Position numbers and translations under genes: made by a program. Positions 1-8,205 of a DNA stretch of 64,000 bases are shown here, one piece after another. The notes beneath the pieces were generated by a model that worked only from the letters and a program-made list of their open reading frames with translations, was not told where the DNA came from and ran no database searches. Each line of letters opens with the position of its first letter. Within the stretch, counting starts at the first letter, position 1. This stretch comes from Billgrantia antri (GTDB lineage Bacteria; Pseudomonadota; Gammaproteobacteria; Pseudomonadales; Halomonadaceae). Where the stretch lies: the NCBI RefSeq assembly GCF_019430905.1, contig NZ_JAHYCA010000001.1, forward strand, positions 357,095-421,094, in the 5' to 3' direction.

Positions 1-1
1 C

Positions 2-1273
2 ATGGAGAAGGTCGCTCTACGCGCCCAGAACGCGCCTCGGCTGGCGCCCTTCACCGACGCCGCCTGGCGCGTCGAGGCCGACGACCTGACCCTGCGCGGC
101 TTCGAGCCGGCGACCAAGGCGAGATCCACCACCTTCACCATGGCGTTCAAGAAACCCCACGAGGTGGTCGGCAACCACATCGCCAAGTACCAGGCGCTGC
201 GCCTGGCCAAGATGCTGATGGCCTATGACTTCGACCGCCGCCTTAACCCTTTCGCCGACATGGGCGGGTTCATCTTCACCTTCATGGGCGACGGCAAGCC
301 GGGAACGGGCAAGACCACCCTGATCCAGATGATGGCGGGCCTGCTGCACGACTATTGTCAGGTGGCCGGATACCCCTTTCGCTACCAGAACTTCGGCATC
401 GACAACATCGACAGCTATCAGGGCAAGTCGGGCCAGAACGCCAAGGCTTTCATCGATGCCGTGATGGACCCCGGTGTGATCGGCTTCGGCACCGTGGACG
501 ATATCGACCAGATCGCCGGCAAGCGCGGCGACCGCCAGTCGTCTGCCGGCCAGCAGGAAGTCACCGCCGTGCTCATGGATGCCTTCGCCGGGGCCAACAC
601 CCTGGTCCGGGGCAACTGCACCTTCGGCATGTTCTCCAACTACCCCGAGAACGTCGACGACGCGCTGCGCCAGCGCTCGGGCGCCCGCTTCCTGGTGGAT
701 GGACCCCAGACCCGGGAGGACTATATCGACGTGCTGCACCTGTTGCTGGGCAGCAATCACCAGATTGCCCTGGGCGAGCACGATCTGTATGCCGCGCAGG
801 AAATCAGGCAAGCCGTGGCCCGCTCCTTCGAGTCCCACAATCGCCCGCAGGAGGAGGCCTTGCTGGCAGTGTTCGACCGCGTGCACTCCCGAATCGGCGA
901 ACTCGACACCATTGCCAAGCTCGGCACCTACCTGAAGGCGATCCAGGAAACCGACGAGCGCTTCACCGGTCGCGCGATCAAGAACATCACCGATGCGGTA
1001 AAGGTACGCTCGATGGATTTCGAGCTGCCCGACGAGTGGATGGAGAACCCTGAACTGTTCCTGTTCCAGGATTACGACACCAAGGCGGCCATGATCGCCG
1101 AGCTGAGAGTCCCCATTACCACCGAAATGGTACTCCAGGAGATCAACCGCTACGCCGACAGCGAGTTCCGCTATGCCGGCAAGTCGGACGAGGCAGCGAT
1201 CGAGGCCATGGTACGCGACCTCGGCCGCCAGGCGGAGGCCAAGCGCCGCTACCTGGAGGAGCGCACGGCATGA
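2..1273 (+). CDS. AAA-family ATPase, possibly 5'-truncated by window edge
   Basis: A 423-aa reading frame that opens at the second base of the window, so the true start may lie upstream. Walker A is visible as GDGKPGTGKTT around residues 96-106, a Walker B-like stretch VIGFGTVDDID lies near 160-170, and a sensor/arginine-finger region follows (GMFSNYPENVDDALRQRSGAR). This supports an AAA+ type ATPase that remodels some partner; the partner is unknown. Its TGA overlaps the ATG of the next gene (ATGA), so the two are translationally coupled. With the DUF6638-like and DUF1523 genes it forms an operon of unknown function that I associate with Rhodobacterales. The function is not inferred beyond ATP hydrolysis. 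Confidence 0.8.
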   Translation: MEKVALRAQNAPRLAPFTDAAWRVEADDLTLRGFEPATKARSTTFTMAFKKPHEVVGNHIAKYQALRLAKMLMAYDFDRRLNPFADMGGFIFTFMGDGKPGTGKTTLIQMMAGLLHDYCQVAGYPFRYQNFGIDNIDSYQGKSGQNAKAFIDAVMDPGVIGFGTVDDIDQIAGKRGDRQSSAGQQEVTAVLMDAFAGANTLVRGNCTFGMFSNYPENVDDALRQRSGARFLVDGPQTREDYIDVLHLLLGSNHQIALGEHDLYAAQEIRQAVARSFESHNRPQEEALLAVFDRVHSRIGELDTIAKLGTYLKAIQETDERFTGRAIKNITDAVKVRSMDFELPDEWMENPELFLFQDYDTKAAMIAELRVPITTEMVLQEINRYADSEFRYAGKSDEAAIEAMVRDLGRQAEAKRRYLEERTA

Positions 1274-2622
1274 AGCGCCTGATCGAGAAGGGCCTGATGT
1301 TCGGCAATCTCTTTGCCGTCGACTCACCGGCCCTGGTCGAGCGTTACAACCGAGCCCTGCGACACCTGACGGGCTTGGCTACCGCCTTGACCGAGTTTCA
1401 CCTCGACATCTCCGGCTACTCGCCCGAGATCGGCGACGAGCTCGACGATCACCACTACCTGAATCACGGCGGCGTGAATCGACAGTTCATCCTGCTCTCG
1501 ACCGAGCAGAGGCACTGCCCTCTGCTCAATGCCGAATTCTCCACCAGCCGCGACATCCTGCGCCGTTTCATCGAGGCCAACGAGCAGCAGCTTTTCGCCC
1601 TCACGGCCACGGACGCGGTGGCCGGCGAGCTGGAGAACTCGGTGCTCGCGGTGTCTACCCCCGAGCACCTGTTCGATATCCGGCGTATCGTCGTCGAAGC
1701 CGACACGACCGCCGGCACCCTCGCCCACGCGGAGCGCCTGGAGGCGCTGATCGAGCGCTTCATGGGCGAGGAAGACGCCTGGCTCGACGAAGCCCTGATC
1801 GGCGAAATGGTGGAGACGGCCAAGCTTACCGGCGACATCACGCGCAATCCGGTGCGCCTGCGGCATGTGGCGTTCGAGCAGAAGAATTTCTGGACGGCGC
1901 ATTTCGGCGGGCTCTACCTGTTCCAGGACGTCAAGCGCTCGGCCCTCATCGCCAGCACCAGCAAGCCGGTGGGAAGACTGCCCCTCAACGCCAACCTCAG
2001 CCTCGGCGACCGCAAGGGGATCGCCAGATTCCTCAGGGACAACCAGCTCGCCGAGCCCATCGTCAAGCGTCACGGGGCCGACGAGGTCGCGATCCTGCGC
2101 CAGAAGATGGACTTCATCATCGCCGACGCCCTGGCCAACGATAGCGTTGACCTTACCGACCTGTCGCGCTCCGACATGCGCCGCCTCGCCGCCCGCTACG
2201 CCGATAGCCTTCCCAAGGAGTACGAGGGCCTCGCCGCCATGGTCCGCTGGGCCGAGACGCGAGGGGCAAGGCCCAAGATCGGCCTGGAGCACCCGAGCTA
2301 TTTCTACCTGCTGCGGGCCACGGACAGCCCTGACCGGGATCTGGTCAACATGCTCCTGGCCGAGCTGACGGTGCTGGACGTTCGTCAACTGTTCATCTGC
2401 CACAAGGAGGCGTTCTACCGTCACTACCGTACCTGGCCCGAGACCAAGAAAGCCTATGTGGCTGATTTGCTGGCGCGGGAATACGCCATGGACAAGGCCG
2501 GGGCTCGCGCCTACCTGTTCGGCGACGAACCCGACATGAACGGTGGCGTCCCCACGACCGGCCTTGGTGCGAGAGCCGGGATCCGCGACGACGCCCTGGG
2601 CCAGGACACGCAATTCGCATGA
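1270..2622 (+). CDS. DUF6638-like protein of unknown function
   Basis: A 450-aa soluble protein with no signal peptide or membrane segment. The N-terminus (MKRLIEKGLMFGNLF, then DISGYSPEIGDEL) matches my memory of DUF6638 proteins encoded next to an AAA ATPase in alphaproteobacteria; this family name is from recall only. The start overlaps the stop of the ATPase by four bases, so the pair is probably made in fixed ratio and may interact. I recognise no catalytic motif. The last 40 residues are Gly/Asp-rich and low in complexity. Confidence 0.65.
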   Translation: MKRLIEKGLMFGNLFAVDSPALVERYNRALRHLTGLATALTEFHLDISGYSPEIGDELDDHHYLNHGGVNRQFILLSTEQRHCPLLNAEFSTSRDILRRFIEANEQQLFALTATDAVAGELENSVLAVSTPEHLFDIRRIVVEADTTAGTLAHAERLEALIERFMGEEDAWLDEALIGEMVETAKLTGDITRNPVRLRHVAFEQKNFWTAHFGGLYLFQDVKRSALIASTSKPVGRLPLNANLSLGDRKGIARFLRDNQLAEPIVKRHGADEVAILRQKMDFIIADALANDSVDLTDLSRSDMRRLAARYADSLPKEYEGLAAMVRWAETRGARPKIGLEHPSYFYLLRATDSPDRDLVNMLLAELTVLDVRQLFICHKEAFYRHYRTWPETKKAYVADLLAREYAMDKAGARAYLFGDEPDMNGGVPTTGLGARAGIRDDALGQDTQFA

Positions 2623-2672
2623 TAGGCAGGCCTGGTCGAAACCCTGACAGCGTCGCGCGAGGATTCCGCTAG

Positions 2673-2939
2673 ATGTTCGCCTTCCTGCGGCTCGTGCTTA
2701 CCTTCGTCGTCATCCTGGCACTGCTCTACGCTGCGCTCTCGCTGCATATGCGCCTGCGCTACCGCGCCAGGCTCAGGCGTCACCTGGACGCGCAACATGC
2801 AGACGGCGACCGGGCCTTGTTGTTTCGGGAAGGCATGCAGCGATACGACCGCTCCTTCCAGCGCAAGCTGACCCACCTGGCCTATGTCCTGCCGCCGAGC
2901 GCCATCCTGCTCATCATCTACGTCATCAACTTCCTGTGA
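2673..2939 (+). CDS. small two-helix membrane protein
   Basis: An 88-aa protein with a hydrophobic N-terminal helix (about residues 4-24), a basic, Arg-rich linker of about 45 residues, and a second hydrophobic helix at the C-terminus (about 68-88, ending VINFL). It sits in the operon 50 bp after the DUF6638-like gene and 10 bp before the DUF1523 gene. A membrane anchor or adaptor for the ATPase is plausible but is inference. No named family is recognised. Confidence 0.65.
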   Translation: MFAFLRLVLTFVVILALLYAALSLHMRLRYRARLRRHLDAQHADGDRALLFREGMQRYDRSFQRKLTHLAYVLPPSAILLIIYVINFL

Positions 2940-2949
2940 GGGACCCGCG

Positions 2950-3597
2950 ATGGTCTACGTGAAATGGTTGTTCTGGATCATGTTATTGGCCCTCCTCGGT
3001 GCCTTCCTCCACTACAGCCTGCCCCAGTACGATGTCGTGCGCATCGTCAATACCTACGAGAAGCGCCAGGATCTCGACGACTGGACGCGCATTTTCTGGG
3101 CGGATCCGGACGAGCAGTCCAGGCGACTGGTCAATCGTGACGTGCAGTTCATCCAGGCTGTGCGTCCCGATGGCCGCACCATCGTCTACCGCAACGAAGA
3201 CACCGGCTGGGGCTGGCCGCCCTACTTCAAGTTCGACACCGCCAACCTCTATACCGAAGCCAGCGATCTCGTCTCCACCAAGGCCGACCCGAAGTGGGTC
3301 GCCATCATGCACTTCGGCTGGCGCAACATCTTCCTGTCGATCTTTCCCAATGCCATTTCCATCACGCCGGTGGAAGGGCCCGAGGACAAGCCCTTCAATT
3401 GGTTCACCAGCGTCTTCCTGGTCGGGATGGCCCTATTCGCAGGCTACGTCTACTTGCGCTGGCGCCGGTTTCGTCGCAACCGGCTCGATCCCGTGCTGGA
3501 AGGTGTCGAGGAAGGCCTGAATGCCGCCAGCGGCGCCATCTCGGCAAGGCGGAGCCGCCTCCAGGCCTGGCTCGACACCTGGAAGGCGAAGAAGTAG
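2950..3597 (+). CDS. DUF1523 family membrane protein
   Basis: A 215-aa protein starting at the ATG at 2950, preceded by GAGGGA; an in-frame upstream ATG at 2884 lies inside the previous gene and is rejected. It has an N-terminal membrane helix (about 5-22), an extracytoplasmic-looking middle with the conserved-looking stretch RNEDTGWGWPPYFKFDTANL, and a C-terminal helix (about 160-180) followed by an Arg/Lys-rich tail. The pattern fits DUF1523, a family of unknown function that I know mainly from Rhodobacterales. It is the last gene of the operon. Confidence 0.75.
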   Translation: MVYVKWLFWIMLLALLGAFLHYSLPQYDVVRIVNTYEKRQDLDDWTRIFWADPDEQSRRLVNRDVQFIQAVRPDGRTIVYRNEDTGWGWPPYFKFDTANLYTEASDLVSTKADPKWVAIMHFGWRNIFLSIFPNAISITPVEGPEDKPFNWFTSVFLVGMALFAGYVYLRWRRFRRNRLDPVLEGVEEGLNAASGAISARRSRLQAWLDTWKAKK

Positions 3598-3607
3598 GCG
3601 ATCGATG

Positions 3608-3636
3608 AAAAAGGGGCGGCGCTACGGCGCCGCCCC
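3608..3636 (-). terminator. intrinsic terminator of the doe operon
   Basis: GGGGCGGCGC (3613-3622) pairs perfectly with GCGCCGCCCC (3627-3636) around a TACG loop. On the minus strand the hairpin is followed by five T (3608-3612). It lies between the convergent DUF1523 gene and doeX. Confidence 0.85.
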
Positions 3637-3687
3637 ATGGGCTTGGGCGAGGAGACTGCCGGCGCCGGGCTTGGCCCAGCGCAAGCG

Positions 3688-4167
3688 TTAGAACGCCTGG
3701 ACGTCGCCCCGCCCCAGGCCGGGAGAGGGACGCTTGACCGTCTTGGTCACGATGTAGGTGAAATAGCGCTCGATGCCGGCGTCGGAGGTCAGCCAGTCGT
3801 CGATCAGCCGCTGGTAGGCGTCCACGGAATCGGCCTCGACCTTGAGCAGGTAGTCGACCCCGCCGCCCACCGCCACGCACTCGGTGACCTCGGGGGTCTC
3901 GTGGACCAGCGCTTCGAAGCAGGCAAAGCTTTCGGCATTATGCTGCTTGAGTTCGATCTGCACCCATACCGGGGTGCGCTTGACCAACGCCTGGGGGTTG
4001 AGTCGGGCACTGTAGCCCTCGATGATGCCTGCCTTCTCCAGCCGCCGAACCCGCTCCCAGCACGGGCTGACCGAGAGGTTGATCGCCTCGGCCAGCCTCG
4101 ACTTGGTGATGCGTCCGTCGCGGGACAGGATCTCGAGTATCTTCAGGTCATAGCGATCAAGTTTCAT
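3688..4167 (-). CDS. doeX: Lrp/AsnC-family regulator DoeX
   Basis: A 159-aa Lrp/AsnC regulator. It has an N-terminal winged helix-turn-helix (about residues 5-50, with KSRLAEAINLSVSPCWERV) and a RAM ligand-binding domain (about 70-145, VWVQIELKQ...CVAVGGGVDYLLKVEA). It is the third gene after doeA and doeB, the order known for the ectoine-degradation operon of Halomonas elongata, where DoeX is the Lrp/AsnC-type member. It is therefore expected to act on this operon. The terminator at 3608-3636 closes the unit. Confidence 0.85.
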   Translation of the reverse strand: MKLDRYDLKILEILSRDGRITKSRLAEAINLSVSPCWERVRRLEKAGIIEGYSARLNPQALVKRTPVWVQIELKQHNAESFACFEALVHETPEVTECVAVGGGVDYLLKVEADSVDAYQRLIDDWLTSDAGIERYFTYIVTKTVKRPSPGLGRGDVQAF

Positions 4168-4208
4168 CGTTTTCTCGTTTCATTCAATCGGACGCTGCCA
4201 GATCGCCT

Positions 4209-5222
4209 TCAGCCCAGCGAATCCACGACCTCGGCGATCACCGCAATGGTGTCGCCCATGTTGACCAGGGCCGGGAAACGCCGCGCGGCCAGAATGCCGT
4301 CGCGGCCCGCTCGGTACTCCACCGGGGCACTGCCGCTGCGCGTCATGTCGTAGATGCGGGCGATGACCTGCCCCTTCTCCACCCTGTCGCCCAGCGCCAG
4401 GGTCAGCTCGAGCAGGCCACTGTGCTCGCTCTGCACGTAGCAACTGGCATCGGGCATATCGAGGAAGACCTGAGGCTCGTCGGGCATCGCGACTTCGCCT
4501 TCGATGAGCCCGAAGTGAATCAGGAAGTTGCGCACGCCTCGTTCGGTAATGGCCAGGCTTTCGGGCGTCGAGGTGCCGCCTCCGCCCAGCTCGGTGGCGA
4601 CGAATACCTTGCCCTGGCTCTCCACCGCAGTATCGAACAGCGCCGCCGCGTCGAGCTCGAACATCATCATGGCATAGGGTGCGCCGAAGGCCTTGGCCCC
4701 CTCCAGCGCCTGGCGCTGCTGCTCGGGGTCGTCGAGCACGTGGGAGGCTCCGAAGGGAATGATGTCCAGGGTGCGCCCACCGGAGTGCAGGTCGAGTACC
4801 ACGTCGCACATCGGTACCAGGCCACGGGTGAAGTAGTCGGCAATCTTCTCGGTCACCGTACCGTCGGGGTCGCCGGGAAAGCTGCGGTTGAGATTGCCGC
4901 CATCCATCGGCGAGGTGCGCTTGCCGGCCATGGCCGCCGGCACGTTCATCATCGGCACGATTATCACGCGCCCATGCACCTCCTCGGCGCTCAGCTCACT
5001 GGTGAGCTTCATCAACGCGGTGATGCCCTCGTACTCGTCGCCGTGGTTGCCGCCGGTGAGCAGCGCCGTGGGGCCCTCGCCGTTCTTGACCACGGTGACC
5101 GGAATCATCACCGCCCCCCAGGCCGACTCGTCGGTGGAGATCGGCAGCTTGAGGAAGCCGTGCTGGACGCCGTCGGCATCGAAATCCACGGTGGCGCTGA
5201 TCGGGCTGGGTCGTTTGGTCAT
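4209..5222 (-). CDS. doeB: N-alpha-acetyl-L-2,4-diaminobutyrate deacetylase DoeB
   Basis: A 337-aa zinc deacylase of the AstE/AspA (succinylglutamate desuccinylase/aspartoacylase) family. The metal site is visible: H60 and E63 in GGNHGDEYEG and H146 in VLDLHSGG, plus the substrate-binding stretch NLNRSFPGDPDG. In ectoine degradation it removes acetate from N-alpha-acetyl-diaminobutyrate, giving diaminobutyrate. AAGGAG lies 10 nt before the ATG. It is 115 bp downstream of doeA and 41 bp upstream of doeX. Confidence 0.92.
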   Translation of the reverse strand: MTKRPSPISATVDFDADGVQHGFLKLPISTDESAWGAVMIPVTVVKNGEGPTALLTGGNHGDEYEGITALMKLTSELSAEEVHGRVIIVPMMNVPAAMAGKRTSPMDGGNLNRSFPGDPDGTVTEKIADYFTRGLVPMCDVVLDLHSGGRTLDIIPFGASHVLDDPEQQRQALEGAKAFGAPYAMMMFELDAAALFDTAVESQGKVFVATELGGGGTSTPESLAITERGVRNFLIHFGLIEGEVAMPDEPQVFLDMPDASCYVQSEHSGLLELTLALGDRVEKGQVIARIYDMTRSGSAPVEYRAGRDGILAARRFPALVNMGDTIAVIAEVVDSLG

Positions 5223-5337
5223 GTTCCTGGAACTCCTTGTACTATGGGCAACTGCTCGGGGCTACTCCGGCAACAAACCTATTTCCTTCCTGGACTTGTC
5301 CCCGGCGCCCCTCGCTACAGCAGCTGTCGCTTGTTAC

Positions 5338-6537
5338 TCATCGCACAAACAGCTGGCGCGGGAAGCTGGCCAGCGATTCGCAACCGGTTTCGGTGATCAA
5401 TATGCTCTCGGTAATCTCGAGCCCCCACTCGTCCTGCCACATACCCGGCATGAAATGGAAAGTCATGCCGGGCTCGAGAATGGTCTCGTCCGAGGGACGC
5501 AGGCTCATGGTGCGCTCGCCCCAGTCGGGCGGATAGCTGATACCGATGGGGTAGCCGCAGCGTGCCCCGCCGCGGTCGAAGCCGTACTTGTCCATCGCGG
5601 CACCCAGCGCCATGGCGATATCGGCCGTGCGATTGCCCGGCTTGGCGACGGCCAGACCGTTCTCGATCCCCTCGAGCAGCGCCGACTCGGCGCGCACGAA
5701 CTCCGCCGGCGGCCGACCCAGAAACACGGTGCGCGACATGGGCGCGTGGTAGCGCTTGTAGACGCCGGCAATCTCGAAGAAAGTGCCTTCGCCCTCGAGG
5801 AAGGGCGTGTCGTCCCAGGTCAGGTGCGGCGCGGCAGCATCCTTGCCGGTGGGCAGCATGGGCACGATGGCAGGATAGTCGCCGCCGTGAACCCGGCCCT
5901 GCGGGTCGACCCAGCCCTCGATGCCGACCCGGTAGATCTCGGAGACCAGCTTGCTCTTCGGCAGCCCCGGCTCGATCACCTCGAGGATGCGCGAGTGCAT
6001 GCCCTCGACGATCTTGCCGGCCACACGCATGTAGGCAATCTCCTGGGGCGACTTGATCGCGCGACACCAGTTGACCAGTGAGTTGGCATCCATGAAGCGC
6101 GCATGGGGCAGCTCGCGCAGCAGGCTCTGGTAGGCCTTGGCCGAAAAATAGTAGTTGTCCATCTCCAGCCCCACGACCCCTTCGTGCCAGCCGCGATCGG
6201 GCATGATCGACTGCGCCAGGTAGTCCATCGGATGCATGTCCGGATTCTGGACGTAGTAGTCAGGGTAGTAGGTGATGTTATCGGGATCGATCCAGCAGGT
6301 GCGCAGCGCCCCATTGGCATCCATGCGCCGTCCGTACCACACCGGCTCTCCCTCCAGCCCAACCAGCACGCACTGGTGTACGTAGAAGGACCAGCCATCG
6401 TAACCGGTCAACCAGGCCATGTTGGAGGGATCGCTGATCACCAGCACGTCGATTCCGCGGCTGGCCATTTCGGCACGCACCTTCCATAGCCGGCTTGCGT
6501 ATTCTTCACGAGTGAAGGACAGGGATACCTGAGTCAT
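5338..6537 (-). CDS. doeA: ectoine hydrolase DoeA
   Basis: A 399-aa member of the M24 aminopeptidase/creatinase-fold family that opens the ectoine ring to N-acetyl-diaminobutyrate. The start at 6537 (MTQVSLSFTREEY) gives the length I recall for DoeA; the frame is open 26 codons further upstream, with another ATG at 6552, so the exact start is not certain. An N-terminal creatinase-like domain (about 1-160) is followed by the pita-bread domain (about 165-399) with GRVHGGDYPAIVPM, ERTMSLRPSDETILEPGMTFHFMPGMW and the final ITESILIT. It is divergent from the EnuR-like regulator, sharing a 215-bp control region. Confidence 0.92.
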   Translation of the reverse strand: MTQVSLSFTREEYASRLWKVRAEMASRGIDVLVISDPSNMAWLTGYDGWSFYVHQCVLVGLEGEPVWYGRRMDANGALRTCWIDPDNITYYPDYYVQNPDMHPMDYLAQSIMPDRGWHEGVVGLEMDNYYFSAKAYQSLLRELPHARFMDANSLVNWCRAIKSPQEIAYMRVAGKIVEGMHSRILEVIEPGLPKSKLVSEIYRVGIEGWVDPQGRVHGGDYPAIVPMLPTGKDAAAPHLTWDDTPFLEGEGTFFEIAGVYKRYHAPMSRTVFLGRPPAEFVRAESALLEGIENGLAVAKPGNRTADIAMALGAAMDKYGFDRGGARCGYPIGISYPPDWGERTMSLRPSDETILEPGMTFHFMPGMWQDEWGLEITESILITETGCESLASFPRQLFVR

Positions 6538-6647
6538 GAGGCCACTCGCCATCGAATCACCAAGAGCCAGCCATCTCCAAGGGGAGAAGGCCGGGCCAAA
6601 GGGGTAGTCGGTCATTCGTCGGTCGGGAAAGAGGACCGTTGCCGTAG

Positions 6648-6760
6648 ATTGTCATGAATCACTCTAATGAAAAGCATGACAATTCCAGGCCAATGCCGCT
6701 AAGCTGATAGTAGCACTCCCCCTTGGCTGGCGGTCAAAGGCTTTATTGAATCATGACAAT
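6648..6760. promoter_or_regulatory. three copies of CATGACAAT, probable EnuR operator region
   Basis: The doeA-enuR divergent region carries ATTGTCATG at 6648-6656 and its exact inverse CATGACAAT at 6675-6683 and 6752-6760. The last copy includes the start codon of the regulator gene. An identical 9-mer three times in 113 bp is unlikely by chance. The placement fits binding by the MocR-type regulator, controlling doeA and itself. Binding is inference. Confidence 0.6.
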
Positions 6761-8159
6761 TGATCTAACTCCGTACCTGACGGAGAAAGGCCCCAAGTAT
6801 CTCGCCATCGCACGAGCGCTCTCTGAAGCGGTGCGTCAAGGCGAGCTCGCCCCCGGCACCCGCCTGCCGCCTCACCGTCAGCTCGCCGAGAACCTGGGAG
6901 TCAGCGTACAGACCGTGTCGCGGGCCTATGCCCAGGCCGAGAAGATGGGCCTGGTACAGGCCAGGATCGGCAGCGGCACTTGGATCAATGCGCTGGACGA
7001 TGCGCGGGAGTCGGCTTACCTGCGTGGGCACGAGGCACGCCAGGAGAGCCCCCTCATCGACCTGTCGATCGCTCACCCGGTGTGCACGCCGAGCCACCAT
7101 CTGCGCTTCCGCCAGGTGCTCGCGGAACTGGCCGAGCAGGCCAGCCCCGAGGTGATCACCGCCTGCCGGCCGATTGCCGGACTCGCGCATCAGCGCGAGC
7201 GCGCCAGCCACTGGCTGCACTCCCGCCTGCACGTCCCCGGCGACCTCGACGACCGGATCCTCTGCAACGGCGCCGCCCATGGCCTGATGCTGGCGATCTC
7301 GAGCGTGGTGCAGCATGGCGACCTCGTGCTGACCGAGGCGCTGACCGATCACGGCCTGATCGCCTTGTCGCGCACCCTGGGCTTCCAGCTTCGCGGCATC
7401 GCCATCGATCACGAGGGCATCGTGCCCGAGGCCCTGGACCTGGCCTGCCAGCGCTTCAAGCCGCGCGCGCTCTACCTGACACCGACTCAGCTCAATCCTA
7501 CCGGGGCGACCATGAGCGAGGCGCGCCGGGACGCCGTGGCCGAGGTCCTGGCCCGTCATCGGGTATGGTTGATCGAGGACGACGTGCACGCCCTGCTGGA
7601 AGCGCCGGGCTTCACGCCGGTGACGGCGCGCATCCCACAATTGAGCTTTCATGTCACCAGCCTGACCAAGGTGACCGTGCCGGGCCTGCGCGCCGGCTAT
7701 CTCACCGTGCCGCGCGGCCAGCTGCATCACGTGCTGCCTCGCATGCGCGCCACGACCTGGATGGCCACCTCGCTGGTGTTCGAAATCGCCGATCGCTGGC
7801 TGGCCGACGGCACCGTCGAAGCCATGGCCGGCGAGCAGCGCCGACTGCTCGGCGAACGTCAGCAACTCATTCGCCATCGGCTCGGTCACCATGCCCTGGA
7901 GTCGCGCCCCACCAGCCTGCATGTGTGGGTATCGCTGCCTGACGCCTGGCGCGCCGAAGAGTTGCAGCAACAGGCCGAGCAGGAGGGGCTGGCAATCACC
8001 ACCGCGGTACCGTTCATGGTCGAGCGAACCCCGCCGCCACGGCGCATCCGCGTCAGCATCGGAGCCGAACAGGACTTCGCCCGCTTCGAGGAGGGGGTCA
8101 AGCGCCTGGGCGTGCTGCTCGACGAGGCACCGCCGCCCATGATGCAGATCGTCTACTGA
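6753..8159 (+). CDS. enuR: MocR/GntR-type regulator of ectoine use, EnuR-like
   Basis: A 468-aa MocR-family protein. The N-terminal GntR winged helix-turn-helix (about 15-78, GTRLPPHRQLAENLGVSVQTVSRAY) is fused to an aminotransferase fold-I domain (about 105-455). The putative PLP lysine is K306 in TSLTKVTVPGLRAGYL. EnuR of Ruegeria uses PLP bound to the corresponding lysine to sense ectoine breakdown products such as diaminobutyrate. Position, divergent from doeA with a repeated 9-mer between them, supports the same role. One such 9-mer covers the start codon, suggesting autoregulation. The EnuR name is by domain and context, not by alignment. Confidence 0.8.
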   Translation: MTIDLTPYLTEKGPKYLAIARALSEAVRQGELAPGTRLPPHRQLAENLGVSVQTVSRAYAQAEKMGLVQARIGSGTWINALDDARESAYLRGHEARQESPLIDLSIAHPVCTPSHHLRFRQVLAELAEQASPEVITACRPIAGLAHQRERASHWLHSRLHVPGDLDDRILCNGAAHGLMLAISSVVQHGDLVLTEALTDHGLIALSRTLGFQLRGIAIDHEGIVPEALDLACQRFKPRALYLTPTQLNPTGATMSEARRDAVAEVLARHRVWLIEDDVHALLEAPGFTPVTARIPQLSFHVTSLTKVTVPGLRAGYLTVPRGQLHHVLPRMRATTWMATSLVFEIADRWLADGTVEAMAGEQRRLLGERQQLIRHRLGHHALESRPTSLHVWVSLPDAWRAEELQQQAEQEGLAITTAVPFMVERTPPPRRIRVSIGAEQDFARFEEGVKRLGVLLDEAPPPMMQIVY

Positions 8160-8205
8160 GCGATCCGGGATCGAAAGCCAAATGGATCGCAAGAGAGGAA
8201 CCAAC

